Assembly (NCBI RefSeq): GCF_027580225.2
Contig: NC_073343.2
Span: forward strand, 2,527,501 to 2,591,500
DNA length: 64,000 bases
Origin: Misgurnus anguillicaudatus
Taxonomy: Eukaryota; Chordata; Actinopteri; Cypriniformes; Cobitidae
Direction of reading: 5' to 3'
The translations under genes were made by a program, and so were the position numbers. The notes under the pieces are model-generated. The model was not told the origin of the DNA and did no database searches. It saw only the letters and a program-made list of their open reading frames with translations. Below are positions 24,501 to 36,500 of this stretch, one piece after another (position 1 is the first letter of the stretch; each line of letters begins with the position of its first letter).

Positions 24501-27500
24501 TAATTGACCGTGACACTCAAGATGGCTAGTAAGCAGTTCTTATTTTTTTCTCTATAGATAAAAGTTGAAATTTTGTTTGTCATAGTACCTAGTCAACTTT
24601 TTAGTTCTCATTACCGAAACATGAGTTTGTAAAAGCATATATTTAATGTAATATCATGTTGCGGTAATGATAATTTTTAAATTGATAATCTAAAAAATGT
24701 AAATAATTATATAGAAAAATTTTAAATCCTCAAAAAAAATGGTTATAGTAAGTTCAGACCTTAATCTTATATGTGCAAAAAAATTGACTTCAAGGGCTTT
24801 TTAAAAATTCTGATTCTGGACACCTTCTTAGTCTGGATTTCGTGAGATCACCCATATAGAATAGACAAGTTTTTGTATTTCTGGAAGCTTTTATAAGGAG
24901 ACAAAATGGTTGACGACTCGCTTACAGTATTCTATACTGTCAGAAATGAAGGCACAAAAGCTGTTTCTGGGACGGTACTCTTTAAAAGGTCCTAATATGT
25001 GTTATTTATTTACTGATACACAGCAAAATCTTTACTGTTACATTAACACTGCTTGGTGTATATTACTTTTTTTATTCATCATGGAACAGTCACCATACAT
25101 CATAAACCTCATTGACACAGCACTTTGGTCCCCAAAAATACCCATAAAAAAGGGAAACTGGCTTTTGTGTGAACGCAAACATTTCCCGTAAATGTTCTGG
25201 GATCGCTCCTGGAAAGAGGACCTCGTAACATTCCCATAAGATACCTGGAAAGCCCTCTGTGTGAATGAGACGCAGAAACGGTGCCGTAAGGGGCGTGCCG
25301 TAGTGAGGATGCGCGTGTCATGGCAACAATGTTATGGTTCAGCTCTTTAATAGAGCGGTTTACATGCAGATTAACATTCACGGTGAGAAATGTCGGCAAA
25401 CTGGACTAAAGCAGAGATCAGGGAGCTCGTCACTATCTGCGTCGAAACGGAGATCTTCCACCTTCATAACAGAACAGCGCATCACGCACTTCTTTATAGT
25501 CTTATCATAAACAAAAATGCACACGAATGGTTTCTAGAGAGAGAAATAATGTATAATAAGCAAACTTCAGACGCTGTGGAGAAAAAACTACCAAGTGCAG
25601 GACTTTAAAAATGTCAAGTGTTGACCCACACACAGATTCTGGCAAATCATCGGCAGTGTGCATGAACCAAAAATCAAATGATCCCGGACAAATCTCGGAT
25701 GCATTTTAACTGTTCATTTTCCGTAATGTCTTTTTGAAAAGGTTTATAAACTTTCACACTGATTCAGTGTTACTTTTTTAGCACTAATCTTGTTCAACAC
25801 CTGGTTGTTTACACAGATTACGGAAAATACATGGAAAGATGTGTACGTTTGCTTATCATCTGCTATTTTTCTCTTGAAAAACCATGCACATGCATTTATT
25901 TTGTGATCTGATCATGTAAGGGAAAAAATATTGGATTATAAGATAAGATCTGATAGAGGTAGCACTGGCTTCATGTGGATGTAGCCCAAGCAGTGTTAAG
26001 TCAATGGGCATTTTGCTACGTACCTTTTGATGTAACATGCACTTTTTAGGTACAAAGGTGTATTTTTTAAAGGTCCGACCCAAGTGACGGCCTTTATACT
26101 TTAATTTCTGAAAGCGTATGTGAAACGTTGCTGTTTCTGAAATGCACAATGTCCTGCTTGATGATATCTTGCTTGACAAACCCCTTCTTTGCATGTTAAG
26201 CAAATTCAGATCACATGACTCGGCGTGTGCACGTATTTATCAGGTGAAAACAGATTCTGTTGCAGAGTAAATGTAGAACACGGGCAGAAGTTTCTTGAAC
26301 ATTCACAAAATCTGCCAATGAGGACTGAACCGATTCTCTCGGTTCTTGTATCCGAGGTTCTTTGCAAATGTTATGTTCTGTGTCTAACAGCAGTTTGCCA
26401 ATCTGAACATCAACACTCTTTTGTTCACAGAGAATGAATTTCTCCCACAGAATTTGCATTTCAGACGATTTATGTCATTCCTTTAGCTTTCATGAACACC
26501 TGTTAGAAAGACTGTGAAAGTGTTTACCAATGTTCTTGCTTGACCGTCTTGCTCCAAACCATTATTTTCTAACACTCCTCTGTCGAGCTGTTATTACCGC
26601 ATGCAATCATTATTTGTTTAAACTCCACGTAGACATTTAGCTTTAACCCAGACCAAAGTATCATGCAATTATTTTAGTCAAGTACCCCTCGAGCAACCGC
26701 ATGGTTCACTGACTTTTCTTTGTTAAAATTATTCCTTCTCAAAACGCTCACATTCTTCTGCAAGGCATTTATGAGAAAATAAAGATGGACCGTTAAATGT
26801 ATTTTAAAATATAAAGTGCAATAGCGTCTACAGGCCGCAGTCATTCTCAGTAAAGTGAACGAGTGGACAGTTCTATAAAGTATATTTATAAAGCTTATCT
26901 AGCTTATTGTAATATTAATTCAACCCTTGAGTCATAGCACAATAATGTTATCACACCCATAGAGTTTATTTAACACGCTAGCATTGTTTACAGTATTGTA
27001 CCAAACTCCTAACCGTCTTAACAAAGACGTTCTTATGAAAGGTTTCAGCTCTATTCTTAAAGAACCTTCAGACAGCGTCAGTTCTGGCCCGTCAGTCACA
27101 TCAGAGAGCTCCAAGCTGTCCCGGACGGCAAGGCAATGGCCTTTTGTGTTTATGATGACTGGCTCTTTGGAGTTGGAAGTGGGCCCCCTCATTAAACAGA
27201 CATCGCCTGTGCAGAAAGACGAAGAGAGCTGTGTTCTTGGCCGGGGCCCCGGGGCCGAAAATCTTTATAGCTCCTTTGGCAGGAAAGATGAAAATGAAAG
27301 CTGCCGTGTAAAATGTGTTTGTTATTTTAACAAATGCGTCTCTGAGGATCAAAATTTGTATTTAGTTAGTGAGGAAGGGTTACAATGGTTAAAATTCAAG
27401 ATTCAAGTAGTTTATTGGTAAAAGGGTCTTTACAATGTACAGTCCTTCCAGAAAAACACAGAGTTTTTGTGATTGTTGCGGGCAAAAATAATTGATCTTG

Positions 27501-30500
27501 CAGGCCGTTTTTTTTAATGTGATGGAATATGCGGGATATTTATGCAATTTTATGCAATGAAATTGCGGGAACTTGCAAAAACTGTTTGCAGATTTTGCAG
27601 CTTTTCAGTGATGTTCGTATCACATAATCAAGTCACTTCATAACATTCCCATGGCAACACGGGACATGGCTGCGCTTGTGTGAAGTAAATGCAACAATTT
27701 TAGCTCTGTGCTAAGATACAAGTAACTTTTTGTTATAAAAATGTGAGGATTATGGAATCATACAAGCCCTGCATATTTTGCACTCAGAAATATGTTATTT
27801 ATGCGGCGAAAGTGCGGCGTATTTGAAAAAATGCGGCCCCAGTATAAATATGCGGACTTTGGCTGATTATGCATTGAATCATGCGATCGCGTAATCACGT
27901 TTTTACTGGAGGGTCTGAATATATAAAAATTAATTTGTTAAGACGAAATAAGAAATTAATATAGAATTGTATTGTGCTCCATAGCTCCGTGACTTACCGT
28001 GGGTTCACACCAGCCACGTTTGAGGCGTCAAATTCTCGTCTACCGCGTCTAGTTTGCGGCTTGAACATTTTGAATTTACTCGCTTCATTCGAGCGTGAAA
28101 TTCTAGTCATGGAGACATTCACGCGGAAATTCGCGTCATGGGAGGGGCTTCTGCGAATCAGATCGCTTCCTGTAATCACATCATTACTAGAGCAAGCTCC
28201 TGTTTGGTTAACGCGACATGTTTTTCCACCAAAGTTCAAACTTTTCAACTCGCGCATTTCCTGCGACAACGCTGAATTCGCACGAACTAGACATGCAAAT
28301 GAGGCGGAATTGCGTCTACCGCGCTACCCTAAATGCCTCATTCACGCCACAAGACCTCCAGACGCACGTCAATGTATCTTTACATTGACTTAACATCGAA
28401 ATCAGTCGCGCTTGACGCCTCTACCGCTGCTGGTCTGAACGCAGCATTAGAGCATTAAATAAGCAGCGCAAAAAGTCATGGGTTTGAACCCAAGGTACAA
28501 ACATACTTTGCAATGCACTGTACGTTACTTTGGATAAAAGTGTCTACAAAATATATGTATACATTTTTTATCTACATTTTATTTAAATATTAGATATGTT
28601 TATTTCAATTAAATACAGAATCCTGTAAATTTGGGAAACGTCACCAACGGGACGTTTCATATTTATCCATTCATCCTTTTAATATTTTTATACACATTAC
28701 ATTTGTAATAAGACAGTCAAACTCAACTGCTGCAAGTAATCGAGTCCTTAACAGCCATCAGTGATGTGTGTCGTACTGCAAGAGAAGCCACTGGAAACCA
28801 AAATCCTTTGCAACTTTTTCATGGCCATGACAATCAAGAACCGGATTTTTAACAGCTTATAAACAGAAAGCCAGGATGAAATTACACATTTGTTTTACCT
28901 TTGCATAACATACTTGAATTTGGATGGTCAGTGTTATTGCTTAATATGCATTTTAAAGGATTTAAAGTGGAAAAGTTAGTTGACATAATAAATGAAAGGC
29001 TTTAGTTGACATTTAACAACCTCCCGTTTATCGTTTATGTACTTATGAATGATGTTGAGATGGTTTCCACTTGGAAACATTGGGGTGTTGCTTTTTGAAT
29101 GTGCCCCATTGTGCCATCCAGACCTGGCTGTAATTTCCTGTTAGACTCTTAGGTCATTATTTCATCATGACATTACCACAGTTATTGATTCCAGCAAATG
29201 TAGCCTCTTTATGTTTTTTCACTCAATAATAAATACGGAAAGTGGCATCCGCCATCAGAATGTTCCCATTCCTGCCATTTGTACACCTACAGAACACAAA
29301 TGAGCCGCCTTGGAGGCAGAGGAAGAGAAACGTTAAGAAACCATCCATCAAGAGGTAGACAGCTTAGACGCTCCGTCTGATGGATCATATAATCACATGG
29401 TCTCACGAGAGCCTCTAAAAGCCAGCATTTCTCTGAGGCAGATGTCTTTAATTTCAGATGATGACCATGTTAAGGTGAACACAGAGCGAATGGGTGGTAC
29501 TAGCATCTGAACTCCTCTTTCCTAAATTAAAATGTAGTCAACATTTGGTACTCGTTTCACTTTATAAATGCTGCTTTGTTAAAGGCGGGGTGAAGGGTTT
29601 TTGAAAAACACTTTGGAAAAAAGAGTCGGGCCTTGTACCATAACACAATTGTAGCCAATCAGCAGTAAGGGGCATGTCTACTGACATTGTGTTGCGTATG
29701 TGTGGGTCTATCAAAAGAAGGTCCAGAGCGTGTTTGTTTAGGTGATTTCAAATATCAACATTGGCTTTCAGAGATCATGCACGCCTTTTAAGGTATAGTC
29801 CAAAAATATAAAATGATGTCATTCATTCACCCTCATTTCTCTTAAAATGTGTATACGTGGAACACATAAGATAATTTAAGAAATGTCTTGGTTGTTTTGT
29901 CCATACAATAGAAGTCAATGGTGACCATGGGCATAGGGGTATCGTTCGGTTACTAGTATTCTTTGAAATAACATCTTTTGCATTTTACAGAAGAAAGTAC
30001 AGGTTTCAAATGTCATCATAAAAGAATTTCTTAGAAATTATCTAAAAAATCTCTTTGCTGAGTGGTAAATACATTCAGAATGTCAAAATGTGTAAAGCAT
30101 TTATGTTTGTTTTATATACATTGAGTCGTGTTGCATGATATAATGTGTGTATTTGTAATAAAATAGCTATTGAAGCTGATATGGCAGCACCAAATATGTT
30201 TGTGATGGACATTCTTAATTTTTCAGTTTTCATCGATTCATGTACCTTTAGGGGACCATTATGTACCTCAATGTGTTCCCTTATGCACATTTTAGTGTAC
30301 TTTTTGAAAAGGTACCGCCCCAATGACAAATTTTGTACCTTCTGGTACCTTTTTTTCTGAGAGTGTAGTGGGTGTGTAGCATTTTAAAAACTGTCTATTA
30401 GCTGAAGTACCTTAAAATTATGGAAAGATGCACACGTGTACAGTTATTAACTTTAAGTCCACCAGAGTTTAGGGACTGCACTGCAGCATTTCCAGCTACT

Positions 30501-33500
30501 GTCAGAACAAATGAGAAGCGAAGCTTTGGCCCCACCTTTATTCCGATAAAAAATTATTAGATGGACTGAACTATCTCAATCAGGAAGCATGTGGCTTTGT
30601 TTATTATGATTTCTTTGTTAATTGTTAGTTTATGACATGTATTCATTCAGTTTGAATTGTTTTTACATTACCTTCCATTTTGGTAGAGCACATTCGCTGG
30701 CAAAAAATGTGCTTTTTTATTTAGGTGTGGTCTTTGTATTTTTTAAAGGGGAAATTCATTCATGTCCTAAGTCCATTACTCTTCCAGTTCCATTGCACTG
30801 TTATCCAAAGCTATTTTACAGTATACTTGCATGCTACAAGGAGCAATCTGGGATTAAGTGCATTGCTCAGGCAAAATAGTAATGTGCCTAGGGCTGTCAC
30901 GGTTATGAAATTTGGCTGACGGTTATTTATCTTATAAATTACGGCAATTATGACGATTAATAATTATTTTTATTGCTTTGACATTTAATTCTCATACTTT
31001 TTTATGAAATAATTTTCACACATTGTAATTATTTAAATTAAATATTTTGCAAGGTTTACCTGGCAGTAAATATTAATATGCCTGATATTAATAAATCTTA
31101 TACTTTCTCGTTTATACCGGCACTGCAGCTCCCCCTTGTGTTTTTTAGAGAGATGTGCAATCATTGCGGTGATCTGAAATCATCGCGATGAGGTCAAACA
31201 ATCGCGATGAGACGATCTTTTTAATCATCACAGCCCTAAATGTACCCCGTATCACCCTTTCTAAGGTTTTACCTTACAACCTTTTGGTTACAAGCCCAGA
31301 TTCTCAACCCCTAAACAACTACAAAAGTTGTCACTATGACGGTACCTTTTAAAAAGTACCGTTTTGGTACAGATATGTACTTTTCAGGTACCAGTATGTA
31401 CAGGGTTTCCAACGGTCCTTAAAATCCTTGAAAGTTTGTGAATCTGGGCGAAAAAAATTCAAAGCCCTGGGAAGTTTTTGAAAATATACATACATAGATA
31501 CAGGTCATTGAAAGTGCTTGAATCTATTTTATGCAAGAAGTTTTCTGGGAAGTAAAAAAATCCATATTCCCTGTGCAGTGTAGGCTAATATCATAAAAAT
31601 TGTAGACTTTTTCAGCACACGTGCTAAACTGTTCCCTTTAAATGCATATATCTTCTGTATGGGAATGTTGATTCATATCTTTTTTGCATAGTTGAGTTTC
31701 ACACATGAAAACATCTCTGGTTACGTATGTAACTGTTGTTCCCTGAGAAGGGAACGAGATGCTGCGTCTCCCTTGCCATACGTCCTGCGTCCCTGTAACG
31801 CCGCCTTTGGGAATATTTCAGATAGCGATATATTTTCTGGCTCTCGCGTCACCCTGTCTTTGTCGTTAAGCCTCACCACTGGTTAAATTTGATATACACA
31901 TTAAGACACACTGGGAGGCATCTCCAAAGTGTCACCGCAGTGACGCAGCATGAGTTCCCTCAAAAGGGATCTGTAACAATGTATCTTTAAAGGTAACACG
32001 ATGTATCCTTGCTCTCACTTGAAATGTGTCCCCACATTTAGTACTTGAATTTGAGGCTATTGGACCTGGAAAGTCCTTGAAAGGTCCTTGAATTTGAAGT
32101 TAAGGTGTGGGAACCCTGTAAAAGTGTACTTTTTGAAAAGGTACCGTCCAGTGACAACTTTTGTACCTTTTTTCTAAGAGTGTACCCATTAACCTCTTAG
32201 GTTTTGTAAACATTCAATAATACTTTTTTTCACTGCTGTATTTTATACGTGATCAGTCTTTTGAATTGCTTAATGTTTTTATGTACTGTTTAGCTGTAAT
32301 ATTAGTATTGCACCTAATGGACATATAAAATGTTTGGTTTTATTGCCTGGGGCGATCATGCAAAAACAAGTGAAATTGCCCCTGGTCACTTATTAAATAC
32401 AGCGATTGGTTGTGTTTTGACGTTAATGGTCACTAGTCATTGCACATGAGCTATAATGATTATGGGCTGTTTGCTCTTTGTTGCCATGGTGAGCTCACAA
32501 GGGTGCAATGCCTTCAGGCTCTATGTGATTAATGACCAGCCAACACGGGGCTGCTAGTTGAGACGGGACTGCAGTTTCATTTTTGTGCATCATTTACCTC
32601 CATGAAACTGAAACGAAGTTGTTTTTATCTTTGTTTCTTTTCCAGTTGAGAGGGAGGTGGTGCAGAAGAGAACATTCACTAGATGGATGAATCTACATCT
32701 AGAGAAGGTTAGTGGGAATTCATATGGATCCTATATATACCTGACCGATTGAGATTATAGCTTTTGATTCATGGCATCGACTTTAAACTGAAAGTCCATT
32801 CTTTTCTGAATTATTAGGAAAACCCAAAATCTTATTTTCTTAGCATTAATATTGCATGATGTAAAAACACTCACATCTAGGGTATGTGAGAAAGAGTAAA
32901 GGGTGAATTGCCTTTATTAAATTTCTTGTACACTGTGTATAGCCTGACTGTGAAACTGTAAGTCACAAAAATGTGTAACATGCCAAGTTTAAAACTTATT
33001 ATGAATGATTAAAGTGTTTCTATAGCTCAGTTGGTAGAGCTCAGATGGTTAGCACCACAATGGTCATGGTGGGTTAAGATACTGATATAAAATGTATAGT
33101 TAGTTGCTTTGGAATATTGTACACGGATCACATTTACATTTATGCATTTGGTAGATGCTTTTATCTATAGAAAATAAAATGTAGTGGTTGTTTCTCCCAT
33201 CTGTATCTAAAAAATGTCTTTAACACTTCAGTTGCTGCTCACATTTGCCACTCGACAGATTCTAGACCTGCATATAAATAATTTTCCCTGCCTTCCCTTA
33301 ATCTCATCTCCAACTTTAGTCCTTAGATTTTCCTCCTCCTTTCATTAGCAACCAGCCGCGGTGATTCATTCGTGAACACTCACACGTGAACATTTGCATG
33401 TTGCATTAGTCATTGCACACAACAGTAGGTTGGAGTCGTCCTCTTTTGTTTGCTCTGGCAGTCCTCTGCTGCGCTTCTTGTGCTGAAGATCGCTGATAGA

Positions 33501-36500
33501 TCACAACACTGCCGTCTTTGGGATCCTCAGAAAACAATCAACGATGAGTCTTTTGTTTTCACACACAATGTTGCTCTATTCTGTGACCTCAAGTTTGGCT
33601 ACTCCTCAAATCTTCGACCCACTATTGGACAATCACACTCTGTCTTTTCTCGTCTGATGGAAAATTTCACCCTTAACCCTCCAGTTTCCGCTATCGTCTC
33701 ACATTGTTTCCTTTTAATAATGTTATCTTTGAAAAACCCTTGTAGCGTAGATGCAGATGCATGAATATGTATTATATTAACAAATATTTTGCCCTTGAAG
33801 CGTTTCATCTCTCATTTGTTTCTTCTTAATCGTTTTTGGTTTAACCTGTTCATATGCTCATTATTTTTCCCAGGAGCTCACAGAGGTTTTAATAATTCTT
33901 AGTTGTTTTGTGTGAATTTGCAAAGTGCATAAATTAAAGGGATATTTCTCCGGAGAATGAAATTTCTGTCATCATTTACCCTCAGGTTGTCCCAAACCTG
34001 TATACATTTCTTTGTTCTCTTGAACACAAATGAATTAGCAAAATGTTTGGAACCAAACAGATTTGGGGCACTATTGCCTTCCATAGTAGGAATTTAGGAA
34101 AATTTTTTATAATAATAGGGGAGAGCGGGGACCGAGATATATTTTTGCTGTGGGCAATAACTCACAAGTGTGGTCTATCAATACCAGGTGGAATTTAAAA
34201 AAAATTAAACATAAGTAGTGAATTAGGGACGAAAGTAACACACAGGTGAGTCAAAAGTAACACAACATAACAAGATAGGTAGATTTTTGTGTTAAAATAG
34301 TTTTTATTAAATATACATGACTAATGCTACGTACACACCAAACGCGGGGCATCGCGTTACTCGCTCTAGATTACTCGCGGGATTTAATTTTGTGAATTTT
34401 TTGCGCGAGTTGAATATTTTCAACTTGGGTGAAGGTGCGTTTGAGGTGAATAGCGCGTGTTTTCGCGGCAAACGCGCCGCCCATATCGCATCATTAGCAT
34501 CGCCCCACACAAGATTGCGTCTTTGAATTAATTTGTATGTAATCTACTCGCGCGAATCGTTGAACTCGCATTTGGTGCGAACCCACAGTATGACCTCGTT
34601 AATATGTAATATTAATTTGTAAACTGCAAACTAATTTTGTAATTTTTCTTCGTAAAAAAATGAAATTACATTTTCATTTTAAATTTCAGTTTTATCAAAT
34701 GTTTCAAAAGCACAAACTTAAATGGTTGAGAATAAAAAAAAATTTCAACAGTTTGAACACTATGTAAATGAAATGAAATCAAATAAGAATAATATAAATT
34801 TTCAACATATTGACGGTTTCAGCAGTAATAACATAAACAAGCGGCTGTCGCGGTCCGTATGTAACTTCCGGTAAACTCCGCTAAGACTCAATAACAACAA
34901 AGTTCTTTAAACGTTATTTATTTATATAACAAGCAAAAAAACAACAACACATAGATTACCTAGGAAACCAAAACATTTGTTATTTTCGACGAGGCATTTG
35001 TTCAAGAGATCAGTTTAGCAACTAGTCAGACCATTAAAAAAACGAAACCGGAAGTAAAATTCGGCTCCAGACGTGTATCGCGTGCATCCGATGAAACCGT
35101 CTATACAACAGTATTAGCAGTGGGACAAAAGTAACAAGTGTTACTTTCGACCCGACAGGATCTCCTCACATTTAAACTCGATTCACTTTTATTTGAAAAG
35201 TCAAACTTTAGGATGTGTTAGTTAGATCACTAACCTGTAGAGTGATCTGTACTTTAACACATGAAACGAAAAGCACAACGCGTTTATAAGAAAAAATGAC
35301 CGCTTTAGGAATTTACTTATCATGGTTGAAACCGCTTTCTTGATCTACACGCGGAAACCGGTGAGTAAATAACGCAATATTTGTGAGCTCTGTCAATGGT
35401 TGTGTGCCTAAGATGCTGTCATAGTTTGAGATGCAAATGTTATCAGGGCTCGGAGAAAATCGCTTTGTTAATTTCGCCCCGCGTTACTTTTGCCCCCACT
35501 CTTCCCTGGAAGTCAATAGTGCCCCAGATCTGCTTTGTTACAAATTTTTTTTATCTTCATTTGTGTTGAGCAAGAAATTAATAAAAGAACAAATTGAGGG
35601 TGAGTAAATAATGACTACATTTTCATTTTTGGGCAAACTTTTTTTTTTAAATTAAAGCTTATATTATGTAAATATAATAAGTAGTTACAAGACTCATTAG
35701 ATTTAATTCCTTTCAATGTCTAAATCAGTGGTTCTCAAACTGGGGGCCCTCACCCCCTGGGCGGCCCTCAGATGGTACCAGTGGGGGCCCCAGTTTTATG
35801 ACATTTTATAAAATGCATCAATTTATCATGAATTCTGTGTAATTAAACCTCAGAAAAATAAGGCTACTAACCAACATCACTACATTGCATATTTTAATAA
35901 GTTTCTTCAATTAAAATTCTTATGTTTTACAATGTTTTATGTCAGAGATTTTCTTTGGGGGGCCATAAAGGGCAGAAGTGGGGGTCACCATACACAAGGG
36001 GGGTCGAACGCGGAATATGTTTGAGAACCACTGGTCTAAATGCTGATCTATCGCTGTATTTTGTGTACAGTGCAACCCTCCATTGGAGGTACGGGATCTG
36101 TTTCGTGATATCCAAGACGGAAAGCTTCTGATGGCCCTGCTTGAAGAGCTCTCGGGATGCAAACTGGTGAGAATTTTATAGATATTTTAACCTAATTTGT
36201 ACCGTTTTTACAAGGTAGCTAATTCTTATTTATTTGTAAAAATTTAAATCATACAAAATTTACAATTTAAAAAAAAAATAATGACGTCTCAACTTGGGTA
36301 AAAACAGACCTAATGAGATTCTGCTAGCTCGTACGAATTGGCTACTTCGTAAAATAGGCATATTTTTAATATTTTTAATATTACCTGTTACTGTGAAAAC
36401 TAAGCAAGCATTGATTTTTGACCTTTCAGCTGCATGGGTTTAAGCCATCCTCGCATCGTATTTTCAGGCTCAATAACATCGCCAAGGTGTTGACATTTTT

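Larger units (their letters stand above)
15553..32645 (+). other. clmn: clmn intron 1 (17 kb)
   Basis: The long first intron. It carries many transposon copies (16675-17382, 20864-20951, 24030-24853, 27440-27917, 27997-28445, and the nested set at 31340-32185, each listed). Between them, 18.0-20.1, 21.0-24.0, 26.2-27.4 and 28.6-30.2 kb are sequence without visible repeat structure. No extra coding exon of calmin was recognised. Regulatory elements are likely in an intron of this kind but none can be named from sequence alone. Confidence 0.75.
32708..36070 (+). other. clmn: clmn intron 2
   Basis: Contains a SINE fragment (33016-33190), a nested DNA element pair (34116-35508 with 34323-34597 inside) and a hAT MITE (35726-36033) next to exon 3. 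33200-34110 has no visible gene or repeat structure apart from an open frame at 33450-33764 that has no recognised domain. Confidence 0.8.

Noticed and set aside
27974..28393. 139-codon frame on +
   Set aside because: It lies wholly inside a MITE with paired ends, and its CG-rich composition alone explains the lack of stops.
33016..33080. Possible tRNA gene (TATAGCTCAGTTGGTAGAGC)
   Set aside because: The A-box-like head is not followed by a pairing anticodon arm, T arm or acceptor stem, and the tail is that of a fish SINE.
33450..33764. 104-codon frame on + in clmn intron 2
   Set aside because: No recognised domain and no acceptor/donor pair that would fit the calmin phases; treated as chance.
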